From Petunia secreta (lineage: Eukaryota > Streptophyta > Magnoliopsida > Solanales > Solanaceae): DNA of 64,000 bases. Position numbers and translations under genes: made by a program. The notes under the pieces are model-generated. The model was not told the DNA's origin. It saw only the letters and a list, made by a program, of their open reading frames with translations, and did no database searches. The stretch spans positions 24,468,501 through 24,532,500 of the forward strand of contig JARKIP010000065.1 in NCBI GenBank assembly GCA_029990175.1, given 5' to 3'. Positions 20,749 to 30,467 of this stretch are shown here, piece by piece (the stretch's first letter is position 1; each line of letters begins with the position of its first letter).

Positions 20749-22935
20749 TCAATTTGGTGTTCTATCCCCCCTCAAAGTAGGAATTCCACTTGGCATCTCT
20801 TCCGGGAACATGTCCTCAAAAACCTTCAAAACATTCTCAATGGCACTAGGCAAAGGGTTAGGGTTAGGCAAATAATCACTTTCGGAATTTAAAATCATAC
20901 TTTTTTGCACTAGAAAAATGAGCATCTTGGTGCCATCATTACCTCTCAAGTACTCACCCGGTTGCATCATGGCACAAATGCGACCAGTAGAAGATGGTGG
21001 AATCTCAGCCAAAGGCTTGGCCACAGCGGGAGACTTGGCCTTAGTCGCTTCCCTCAACTCTCTCATGCGCCGATAGCAATCACTCACTTGCTTTGGTGTC
21101 AATGGTGTAAGCACATACTTCTTCCCCTCATGTTTAACCGGGTAAATGTTGGCTCGGCCATCATGAACCACATGCTTGTCATATTGCCAAGGCCTACCAA
21201 ACAAGAGGTGGCAAGCTTGCATTGGCACTACATCAAACATGTGCTCATCTTGGTAGTTCCCAATCTTGAACTTAATCAAGGTTTGCTTCACTACCTTCAA
21301 CTCCCCACATTCACTCAGCCATTTCAAACGGTAGGGGCTTGGGTATTTAAGGGTAGGCAATTTCAATTGTGAGACCAAAGATTGGCTCACCACATTCGCA
21401 CAACTACCCGAGTCAATGATCATGGAGCACACTTGTCCCTTCGCCCTACACCTAGCATGGAACAAGTTCTCCCTTTGTTCATCCTCCCTCTCTTCACTCA
21501 TCATGGCACTCAAACTACAACGTACCACTAGGAACATGTTAGGATCATCACCCTCCGCCGCTCTCTCTTCACCCTCAACTACCTCACTCTCCTCAACAAC
21601 ATCACCCTCGTGCTCACTTTCCTCCTCATACACCATCCCATCATCCATCACAATCATTATTTTTCGGGTGGGGCAATCTTTGGCAAAGTGGCCATAACTG
21701 TTGCACTTGTGGCATTGGAAAGAAGAAGAAGAAGAAGAAGAAGAAGGAGCATTTAATTGAGTTTTAGAATTACCTCCAACTTCTTTGAAGTCACTTCTCG
21801 GTGTAGCCTTCTCAAAAGTCTTCTTCACATCACGACTCCCACTTGCACCACTTGTGTTTGTGCTCTTCCATTCTTTGGGTCGAGTCATTGGAGTAGAAGT
21901 AGTACTCCTAAAGTGAGGAGTTTTCTCTTCCTCGAGCCATTTCTTGGCTTCAACCGCGGCATCACAAATATCTTGAAGAGAATGAAAGATGTGTACCTCA
22001 ATTGAGAAGCAATCTCCCGGTTCAAACCATTCTTGAATCGGATGATTGCTTGCTCCTCATACTCCGTCTCCATGTCAAGGGCCATTCAGTTTTTGTCAAA
22101 TTCGTTGAAATACTGATCAACGGACTTGTAGCCTTGTTTCAACTCATAGAGTCCCTTGAGTTGCTCTTGTCTATACTTGGGTGTCACATATTTGGTACTC
22201 ATTACCTCTTTCAATTCTTCCCAAGTAATGTTAATTCGCATCCCAACTCTCCTCCTTGACCGCTTGATGGATTCCTACCACGTGGAAGCATAGGACTCAA
22301 ATGAAGCGATGGTATAAGTAGCTTTCTTCTCCTCGGACATATCGTTGGTGTCAAAGACCCGCTCCAATTGAACCTTCCACTCTAAGAATGCTTCCGGATC
22401 ACTAGTCACTTTGAAAGGTGCGATAGTGATCTTTACAATATTGAGGTTGTTGTCACGACTCCTACGGTTTGGTTCCGGCTGACCCCCGTAGTAATCATCA
22501 ACCTCATCATACTCACGTCTAAAGTTCCTCCCCACAAAAGCCCTTGGAGGTCCTCGACCTCGCCCACGACCTCTATCCATACCCCGACCTCTATTCATCT
22601 CTCTGCTATGTAGATAGGGAGCATCAAAGTCATGATAGTTGTCACCAAGCCCGGTGGCCTCCCCTTCTTGAGCTTCATCAATTTGCTCAAGGGGTGCTAT
22701 GTTTTTTCGGGGCCTCAAGAGTCGAACATCACCTTGGGGATTTCCCAATAGTCTTTCTCGAGCAAAAGCCTCATCCCTCAACTGTTGTCGACGAACTAGC
22801 TCCGCATATTGATCCGGCTTCATGATTGAATCATCACTTGTGCCCTCTCTGGCATCTTTATGGACACTCGGCCAGTAGACTAGCCAAGACATTGGTTGGA
22901 ACCTCTATGGTATTATTGGCTTTCTCTTCCGCCAT
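20749..22935 (-). pseudogene. C gag and protease
   Basis: The gag start is placed at 22935 (MAEEKA..., matching D at 50330), preceded by tgttgtaggtac. A frameshift before 22892, stops near 22275 and 22085, and a shift near 21890 break gag. From 21888 to 20749 one 379-codon frame holds a Ser-rich linker (a (GAA)n tract on the plus strand), a CCHC knuckle (CHKCNSYGHFAKDC), an acidic linker and the protease (SMIIDSGSCANVVSQSL, intact DSG), ending at the G-run frameshift (C run on the plus strand at 20766-20771, one base longer than in D). The junction after protease leads into the RT frame. Confidence 0.9.
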
Positions 22936-23730
22936 GTACCTACAACAATCAAAAACAAGCAAAAGAGATTAGAGTAAAAGTCCTCACTCGCTCCCTCACT
23001 TTTGATTGTCTCTCGGGTTCACTCAAGTTTTGGGGTAGTTTCACTCAAACTTGATCCAAAAGTCTTCCTCGGAGTTGAACAACCACCTCAACGACCAAAC
23101 AATTCAACAAGTTCCCAATGCTCTTCGGGAAGAGTGGAGTTAATGGGACTCTATGGACATTCGGCTTTTTAAGTAACCACTTGAGCCAAAGAAGTTCTAC
23201 GAGTCTTCTTGGAAGTTATCAACCACCAACACGCATGAATAACCTAAGCGCTCAATGAATTAGTACTAATTGAGTATGAGAATTACTCTCAAAATACTAA
23301 CCGGAAGTAATGGAAACAAACAAAACACAAAAACCTACGAAACGAACTACCCGCACACCCTTCCAGGAGTGGGCGGTCCGCCTAGTCACAGGGGCGGTCC
23401 GCCTACTGAACTTCAGAGAGTTCTATGGACGGTCCACCTACTTTTCAGGCGCCCCGCCTACTGGCAACTTCAGCACAATCCAACAATGTGTTCTTGGCTT
23501 TTGGCACCCAATTTTCCAAGGTTTTTCAAAGTATTTACCCAATTCAAAGGTTGCCCAATGTATATTCAACTAATACAAGCAAACCCCAATGGTTTATAAA
23601 AAAAATCAACCAACCATAATCCAAATCAAGAAAATTTTGAACAAGAACAAGAACATAAAAACAAAATAGAAACAAAGATGACAAGCACGAAGAGTAGGAC
23701 GAGGGATCGTAGGAACGTAACCCTAGCCTT
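22936..23730 (-). other. C untranslated leader
   Basis: Contains, on the minus strand, gtgagggag (22991-22999), a shared block with gagtcccattaa, and three or four GC palindromes (ggcggaccgcc type) at about 23368-23460 that resemble those in U3. No credible gene. Confidence 0.7.
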
Positions 23731-23742
23731 GCTCTGATACCA
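23731..23742 (-). other. Primer binding site, tRNA-iMet type (C)
   Basis: On the minus strand tggtatcagagc, two bases inside the 5' LTR boundary. Confidence 0.9.
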
Positions 23743-23744
23743 AC

Positions 23745-24572
23745 TGATGCAATCGAAACTACAAAAGCGATAAAGATAAGAAACGAGACGAAGACTCATA
23801 CGATTGTTCAAGTAGCAACGAAGAACAATGTTTCGTTACGCCCCGAACGATGGCAAGATTCACCTACGCTATGCAACTATCCTCAAGAATTACGAGGTCC
23901 TTGCAAATAGAATGATTGAAAGGTTTGAAGTTCAACTCGAATTCTTCCAATTGAAATTAAGCTAAATTTCAGAAGGTTCAAAGAGAGAGTTTATCTTATA
24001 TGTTTTGTGTTCAAGATTGTGTAATTGAAATAAAGGCTAAGGGAAGACTCTTATAGTCTTCTACAAACAAAAATAGAATGTCTAGAATACCCTTAAAGTG
24101 GTTCAAAACATTAGAAGTAAACTAGGGCTAAACTTGGAAATACACCACAAAATAGTAGGAATTTCAGATGTTGGCTCAGTGAACTAGGCGCCCCGCCTAC
24201 TAGGGGAGGCGGTCCGCCTCTGCAAGGTGTGGAGGAGCAGCATAGGGGAGTGGGCTGTCCACCCATTGCACAGGGGTGGTCCGCTCCTTCAAAGACCAGA
24301 GAGCTCAACATTGGCTAGGCGGCCCGCGCACTTTGGGAGGTAATCCGGCCCTTCCTGAAGCCTCTTGAGGCGCCTCACTTTGTGTCATTTGAGCATCTCC
24401 TTGTGGTCTCGATGGTCCTCCTTCCATGGTGCTCTAATGCATGATCTTCAAGTTGGTTCCTGAGCCTTCATCATCCACGTCCAAGCCTTGCTACACCAAG
24501 TGAATGTGAGCATCATGGATGGCTTTAGCTTGACTTCTAGTAAAGGGTCTTGGCTTGGTTTGCATTGCATCA
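23745..24572 (-). mobile_element. 5' LTR of C
   Basis: Same length as the 3' LTR. The core promoter contains gaagactataagagtcttc (minus strand, near 24040-24062), where the TATA-like core sits inside an inverted repeat. GC palindromes at about 24186-24340. Confidence 0.92.
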
Positions 24573-24577
24573 GGTAA

Positions 24578-24911
24578 AGAAGAACCTCAAAGAAGCTTAC
24601 GCCAAAGTGGCAACAAAGAAAAACAAGGGGCGCAAGATGTTGGAGTTAAAGAAGGGAGATTGGGTGTGGGTTCACTTACGAAAGGAACGATTTACAAGTC
24701 AAAGAAAAGGAAAGTTGGCTCCTTGAGGGGATGGTCCGTCTGAAGTGTTGAGCAAGATCAACAGCAACGCTTATCTTATCGACCTCCCTGGTGAGTTTAA
24801 CGTGTCCAACAACTTTAATTTTGCTGACTTAACTCCTTGTGTTGTAGGCCAAACATCGGAGACTGAAGTGGGCTCGATTTCGAGGATGAAATCTTCTCAA
24901 GAAGGGGAGGA
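24578..24911 (+). pseudogene. B1 pol, C-terminal part after C insertion
   Basis: Continues the integrase C-terminal domain exactly where 17358 breaks off: the AYAKVATKKNKG region, then LELKKGDWVWVHLRKERF, a TGA near 24725, SKINSNAYLIDLPGEFNVS, and SRMKSSQEGEDD at the purine tract (24901-24911). In the other elements this domain binds DNA or chromatin partners. Confidence 0.9.
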
Positions 24912-25720
24912 TGATGTAGCCCAATTTCGTGCTGATGAAACATTAACTCCATCGAGGCCAATGACACGAAGCCAAGCCAAGTTGCTGCATGATACTCACA
25001 TTCAGCTGGCATGGTCAGGGGAAAGCAGCCGCTCCAATATTGATTGGTCGAGCTCAAGATTCAAAGACGTCATCTACAAGCTCGAGCCCGAAGAAGGGAG
25101 CAAAGAATACTCAACATCGACGCTAAACAGTAAAGTAAAAACCGAAAGAAGAGCGTCCGGGTTCAAGTGTTCGAGATCAGGTGTTCGAATCAAAGGAAGC
25201 AAACGAACACTTTACTTCGACGCCAAGCATTAAGAGCATACGAAGGGAGTGCGACCGAATTGAGACTGTTCGGAATCAAGAAATCGAGCACTTAGTTTAG
25301 TCAGCCACTCTTATTGGTTGTCTGTGACCGTTTTACTATTTTGCCCCTAGAATAGTCTTATATAAACTCCTTTGCATTTCATTTGTAAGTAACTAGATTT
25401 TGTGTATTGAATATTGAGTGAGAGTAGCTGAGAGCACTTTCTCTTTATGTCTCAGATGTGAGCAAACCCGATGGGGTCTTCGGAACCTGTAGCTTTTGGT
25501 GAATCCGATTGAACAATTCCTCTTTAATCATTCAGTTTGCAAGAGGCATTGTTCTCTTGAGGATTGTGCATAGCTTAGGTTCTCTTTCCTTCTACTTGAA
25601 TCGTACCGAGACTAGTTCATCAGTGTCGTTCAAGCAAGAAAAGTTGTGTCAAGCTTCTATCTTTACTTTCCGCTGTTGTTTATGTTTGCTTGGCTTCATC
25701 CTCAGATTTAGCTTGCACCA
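24912..25720 (+). mobile_element. 3' LTR of B1
   Basis: Begins TGATGTAGCCC and ends gcttgcacca. Diverged from the 5' LTR at many single bases. TATA box at 25359-25366. Confidence 0.9.
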
Positions 25721-26699
25721 CAACCACCTACAACCTACTTAAGATACCTATCTAGTTACTCAAACACAACACCAATCATAGAATGCTTGAAATGGTGTCA
25801 TATATATCCTACTTCTTTCGTTACAATATTCTTCTTTTAGATAGTTGCTTCACATTTGGACGCTAAAGTAACTACTGGAAATTCTCCAGACACCATTTCC
25901 TAAGTTTTTCTCTCTTAGAAGCGAATACATAGTTTTTCAAAGAATAATTTGGCTGTCTAAACTTTATTCAACTAAGTCGCAAAATGATATGAAGAATAGC
26001 ATCGTAAGACACTTTTAATAAGGCATTTTATGTACTTTTAATACTAGATCTTTTTATGTATCGGGAACATGTAAGTTTTATAAAAGATACTCAGTACCAA
26101 ACTAGGTCTGAGATAAAGTACAAAGATTTCGTGGATATACTAAAGCTGTAGTGAATCCAAGCAGTCCAGCATTACATCGATATCAATAGCAAAATTAGCA
26201 TTACACTAGGTTGGTAGACTTTGTTTACATCTCTTTTTGACAAGCAAGATATTCTCTCCCTTCCCCTTGAAGCATCTTTTATTTCTCTCAAACCAAATAT
26301 TCCAGAGAAAAACCAAATATTCCAGATTATTCGTAAATAAATGGTCTTCAAGGTCGCCTTTTTCTCCTTTCCCGTCCTATGACTCTGCCAACTATGGCGC
26401 ACTAGCCTTACTAGCTAGAATGACCCATTGAACCCATAAAGATTGAGGAACATGCACCAAATATGCCATACGCATTTACAGTGTAGCAGTAAGTGTTTAC
26501 TATTTCACCATCTTCTTTACAAATTAGTACCGACATTTAAATTTTTTAGCCCTTTTTTTTGTAATTTTCCCTGTGTTAGGCGAGCCTCGTGTGCTACCAC
26601 CCAACCAAAATAAGCAATTTTGTTTGGGGCTTTAATTTTTCATAGCATTTTCCACTGTCAATCTGCACTGTTTCCACCCCAATTCTTATTTGTTTTATT
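25721..26699 (-). other. TPI intron 1, unique part between B1 and SINE-like piece
   Basis: AT-rich sequence. A 76-codon minus-strand frame (26172-26402) contains WNIWFFSGIFGLRE and KDASRGRE, faintly like the C-terminal part of plant LINE reverse transcriptases, but too weak to call. Otherwise nothing recognised. Confidence 0.5.
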
Positions 26700-26837
26700 T
26701 TTAATGATAATTGAGAAATCTCATAGGGCTAATGTGTCCTGCCCAAAACTCAGTGGATAATGAGTCTGCCCCTCTAACCTTCTCCACTTAAATAGCAGGC
26801 TTTTGTCTGAGAGTAGGGTTCGAACCTGTGACGTGTC
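26700..26837 (-). mobile_element. SINE-like fragment (minus strand)
   Basis: On the minus strand a box-B-like ggttcgaaccc (near 26817-26827) is followed by a body with ggcagactcattatccactg and agccctatgagatttctc, which I recall from Solanaceae SINEs. No A box or terminal repeat could be confirmed. The adjacent palindrome seems to interrupt its head. Confidence 0.4.
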
Positions 26838-27058
26838 GCGATGGTATTTTCTCAGTAGAACTCTCAGTTACTACTGGTTAAGAATAGGCTAGAAATTCCT
26901 CCAGGACTTTGGTCTAGCTGTAAGAGCTTAACCTGTGACGTGTGGTTAACCCACACATCACAATTTAAGCTCTCACAGCTAGATCAAAGTCCTGGAGGAA
27001 TTTCCAGCCTATTCTTAACCAGTAGTAACTGAGAGTTCTACTGAGAAAATACCATCGC
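26838..27058. repeat. 221-bp near-perfect palindrome
   Basis: Arms from gcgatggtattttctcag (26838) and ctgagaaaataccatcgc (to 27058) match with only a few differences or one-base indels right to the centre, where gtggttaacccac (about 26942-26954) is itself palindromic. It could extrude as a cruciform or fold into a long RNA hairpin. aacctgtgacgtgt occurs both just outside the left arm (26823) and at the centre (26930). It is probably a foldback MITE. Confidence 0.9.
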
Positions 27059-27538
27059 TACTCCCAATCAAGGAATCATTCTGGGAGCTTATTTGTAGTT
27101 TGCTCTCAGTAATTTCAAGTAGCTTATGGACACTGTCAGACTCGCAATCCTTACATTTCTCCTTTATTGAACCGACCAAGTGTTTCCATCCCAACAACAA
27201 CCAATAACACATTCTGTATTCAGCAGCATACCATACAGCTCTGGCTTTCCGAGATAAGCCAACCAAAGTATCCATTCCGGACAATTTATCCTACCAGAAT
27301 TTAATTATTCATCCATCTTCAATTTTCAGCCTGGTATAACCTCTAATTCGTCCAATAAACTATTAATATGCCTCCAAAATAAAATGACATGGGGGGGGGG
27401 GTATTATATGAATTTTATCTCCATACTTCTAAAATTCATATTTAACCTTGATAACCTCTTTCGATTGTTCCTTCCCCGTTTAATTCTACATCCAAAGCCA
27501 CTTAAAGAGAAGAATTTTATTGTGGAGCCGAAGACCTA
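27059..27538 (-). other. TPI intron 1, unique part before A2; unexplained ORF fragment
   Basis: The minus-strand frame 27072-27284 reads like real protein (KARAVWYAAEYRMCYWLLL, then GWKHLVGSIKEKCKDCESD) but I cannot assign it. It ends at the palindrome edge and may be a captured gene fragment or transposase piece. An 11-base G run lies at 27391-27401. Confidence 0.4.
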
Positions 27539-28006
27539 TGATGCAGTCCAAATTGGCTTAGTTCCCAACCATAGAGTCAAGCTTGAACAGCACAAAGAAC
27601 ACGAGTCAAGGGCCCCGGAAGCGACTTGAAGATCATGCATTGGAGTGCCAAGGAAGGAGGACCACCTAGGCTACAAGGGAGGAACATCCGAGGCACATTT
27701 TGAGGCATTTCAAGGAGCTTCAGGAAGAGGCGGAGCGCCTCAAAGATGAGGCGGAGCGCCTACACAAACTCAGCTCTCGGGACTTTTGGAGGCGGAGCGC
27801 CTCGGCATTTGGGGCGACCGCCTAGTCACTGAAGAATTACAAGGGGCGGCCACCAAGTTGGGGGAGGCGGACTGCCTACCCTCTGTGACTGCTATGCGGG
27901 ATTTTGCTTCTTTTTACATGAACTTCCTATTTTAGCCTAAGTGGTCTTTTATGCTTTAGCCCACTTTGGGGGCCTTTTAGTCATTTCGCAAGGGGTTAGG
28001 AAACAC

Positions 28007-28014
28007 TATAAATA
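28007..28014 (+). promoter_or_regulatory. LTR TATA box (A2)
   Basis: tataaata, followed about 30 bp downstream by the MULE insertion (28054), which therefore lies close to the expected transcription start. The 3' LTR copy is at 33943-33950. Confidence 0.65.
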
Positions 28015-28053
28015 CACCCCTTAGCCATTTCATTCATTAGCTAGTTTAGAAAA

Positions 28054-29238
28054 GGCAAAAATACTAAAGTCCCCCCTGAAGTTGTATCCAAAAGTCAGTT
28101 ACACACTCAACCTTTACGGGCGACCTCATACCCCCCTATTCATGTTTGAGATGAAACTTACACCACCCTAAATGTTGACATGGCAAACAAATAAAACTTA
28201 AAGAAAAAAATGACGAGTAAGTCAGCAAAATTAGCCCAAAAATATAAAGAAAAAAAAGGGAGTAAAATAAAGAAGCTCCCCCACAACCCCCTCTTGTCTC
28301 CATCTTCACCCCAGCCCTCAGTCCCTCAATTCTGCTGATACTACCCATCTCTTCATCTCATCACCTCCTTATTTCCTAAAACATATATATTCCACAAAAC
28401 GAGCCTCAATTGTCTAATCCAAGTCCTCCGTTATTCAAGCCAAAAATTTATCAACATTATCAAAATTGGAAAAGTATCTTTAAAATTGATAGTGGATGGT
28501 GAAGAAGAACTTGAAAGTCATGAACCTTCTAACAATTATGTTATTCAGTTCCTGTTGGTTCCTTCTTTTGTTTTTTTTTTTCTTTTAATAGAACTAAAAC
28601 TCTTATGTAACTAAAGTTCACATTTTTCAATATTGGGGTTATAAATTTTTACCCGAGAATGAGTTGATTTCGGCGGAACAACCATGAAAATAAGGATTAT
28701 GAAGAAAGGGATGAATTTGGTGGAGGATTATGAAATCCCTGGCGGTGGCATTGCAATTTTTGGTTGAGGATTTGGTAGTTGGTGAATGTTTTATTGTCAT
28801 TATTAGTGCTGCTATGGTGGATTTTGTGGTAGGTGGCGATAATAGATGGTGGTTGTGGTGGGTTAGATGGGGTGAAATGTATAGTCATTGTTATAATTTT
28901 CTTTTTTGTGGTGGGATGTAAAAATGGCAATCGTACAATGGTAGGTTTGTGGTGGTGTAGTGGCGGATTTTGGCGGTGGGTAATGAAGAAGAACTAGTTG
29001 GATGACATGGAAGATAATATTTTTCAGATCTGACAAAGCGCTGACGTGGCAGTGATGTCGGTATGATGTGGCAGCGAGTGTAAAACACATTCATCTATGT
29101 GACTGGTTATATGTGTATGAGGGGGGGTGTTAGTTTCATCTCAAACATCAATAAGGGGGTACGAGGTCACCCGTAAAGGTTGAGTGTGTAACTGACCTTT
29201 TGGGTACAACTTCAGGGGGGGACTTTAGTATTTTTGCC
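28054..29238. mobile_element. Non-autonomous Mutator-like element in the A2 5' LTR
   Basis: 1185 bp with long terminal inverted repeats (about 110 bp: 28054-28165 and 29126-29238) starting ggcaaaaatactaaagtccc. It is flanked by an exact 9-bp duplication tttagaaaa (28045-28053, 29239-29247). Long TIRs and a 9-bp duplication are the hallmark of Mutator-like elements. The 3' LTR of A2 shows the empty site (agtttagaaattg). No transposase is encoded; the internal frames (for example 28697-28930, minus) are low-complexity. Confidence 0.93.
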
Positions 29239-29535
29239 TTTAGAAAATTGAATTGAAAGAAGAGAGAACTAAAAAGAGGCCGAGCCTTTCTTTGTTGAAG
29301 CCGGAGGCTTTGTGTATGTCTCGACTTGGAACCTATGGAGATCGACACCTAGTTTGATTCCATTGTAAGGTTCAATTTTCCCTTCTCCCTTTTGAATTCA
29401 ATCAACGAATATGAATTGAATGCGTTTCTTTCTTCTAATTTCTTGCCTTCCTAGTCTCGATTTCTTCTTATCCTTTATTTTCTTCCGCTCGATTATCGTA
29501 TGTTTTAGCTTCCGCTAGTTTTACATTACATCAGT

Positions 29536-29547
29536 TGGTATCAAAGC
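29536..29547 (+). other. Primer binding site, tRNA-iMet type (A2)
   Basis: tggtatcaaagc with one G-to-A difference from the sites in B1 and C. Confidence 0.85.
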
Positions 29548-30467
29548 ACGGATCGGGTGTTGTTCTTACAAACCCTCGTTCCTTGTTTGTAGTATCCTTA
29601 TCTTTGTTGTTGTTGTGTTTATTCTTGAAAATTTGAAGAAAAACAAAAAAATTGAAAAATTTCACAAAATTTGGTGGAACTTGTTAGATTGGAACAACCA
29701 TACACTAAAAATTATTGGGGTTTGTTCCTTATGTGATTCCCGTTCTTTTGGTACTAAAATTACAAGATTTGGTGGTGTATTTCAAAATTTGAAGAAATCA
29801 AATTCCCAAATTTTCAAATAACCCTAGAATTTTGCTCAAGGATCAAAATCGATTCATTGTTGTTTGTTTGGGGTTAAAACCTATTGGGGAATGTTTAGAA
29901 ACATCACACACATCTTTGGGTATCATTAGAATCGAAAACAAGTTGAAAACGTTGGATTTTGAGTGCAAAACGAACCAAAAACGCGTTTTGCAAAATTGCA
30001 GAGAACAGTGGTAGGCGGGCGCCTACTCTGGGGAGGCGGACCAACTCCTTCAGGACAGCTCTCTGGAAATTTTCCAGGCGGAGCGCCTCTTTGCTGAAGG
30101 GTTTCTCGGGTAGCTTTTGCGTAGGTTTTCACTTGTTATTCGCCCACGGGCTTCTTGGTTAGTGTTTCTAGGGTAATTGGCCTATTCGAAAGACACTAAC
30201 TTGCTAGCGTATTAGGAGTTTCGTGCGTAGAGGAGATTAGAATTCAAAGAAGAGTCGTAGAAGTTTCTTTTGCCTCAAGTGCACACTTAAAATAACCGTC
30301 CGTCCATTGAGTCTCATTAACTCTATTCCGAACTTTTATTTGGGCATACTAGTTGTGATCACCTTGGTTCCCAAGTTCTTAAGGCCTCGCTCTTGAATGT
30401 TCATAAATTGAGTGATACACATGAGGGAGTGACTTTTGGGAGGTTTTGATCTTTTTCTGTTGCAACA
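29548..30467 (+). other. A2 untranslated leader
   Basis: Contains GC palindromes at about 30014-30090 (aggcgggcgcct, aggcggagcgcct) matching those of U3, a block with attgagtctcattaactc near 30317 that is shared with other elements, and tgagggagtga at 30422, about 46 bp before the ORF start. No credible gene. Confidence 0.7.

Larger units (their letters stand above)
17359..24572 (-). mobile_element. Full-length Ty3/gypsy element C, inserted in B1 integrase
   Basis: Two LTRs of equal length (828 bp: 17359-18186 and 23745-24572) begin and end TGATGCAA...TTGCATCA. The primer site is at 23731-23742 (minus strand) and the purine tract at 18187-18203 (minus strand, cttctcaagaaggggagga type). The flanks are ggtga (17354-17358) and ggtaa (24573-24577), a 5-bp target duplication with one difference. 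The element closely resembles D in gag, pol and LTR, so both belong to one family. Confidence 0.95.
10766..25720 (+). mobile_element. Ty3/gypsy element B1, split by element C
   Basis: 5' LTR 10766-11591, primer site 11595-11606, gag from 12829, pol to 17358 and 24578-24911, 3' LTR 24912-25720. Removing C (7214 bp plus 5-bp repeat) leaves about 7.7 kb. gag and pol carry many stops and shifts. The 5-bp flanks differ (gaaat and caacc), so no target duplication is visible. Orientation is opposite to the TPI copy. Confidence 0.92.
27539..29533 (+). mobile_element. 5' LTR of A2 (interrupted)
   Basis: Begins TGATGCAGTCC and ends acattacatca; its ends are short inverted repeats. U3 has aggcggagcgcct three times (27725-27800), then ggcgaccgcc and ggcggactgcc. 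TATA box (tataaata) at 28007-28014. The LTR is about 800 bp once the MULE insert is removed, like its partner. Confidence 0.92.

Noticed and set aside
18354..22825. Many plus-strand frames of 60-140 codons
   Set aside because: They are antisense shadows of the intact minus-strand pol and gag of element C.
26172..26402. Possible LINE reverse transcriptase C terminus
   Set aside because: Only a faint WNIW...RGRE similarity; no YADD or endonuclease motifs nearby.
28697..29094. His/Thr/Pro-rich frames inside the MULE
   Set aside because: Low-complexity sequence without transposase motifs.
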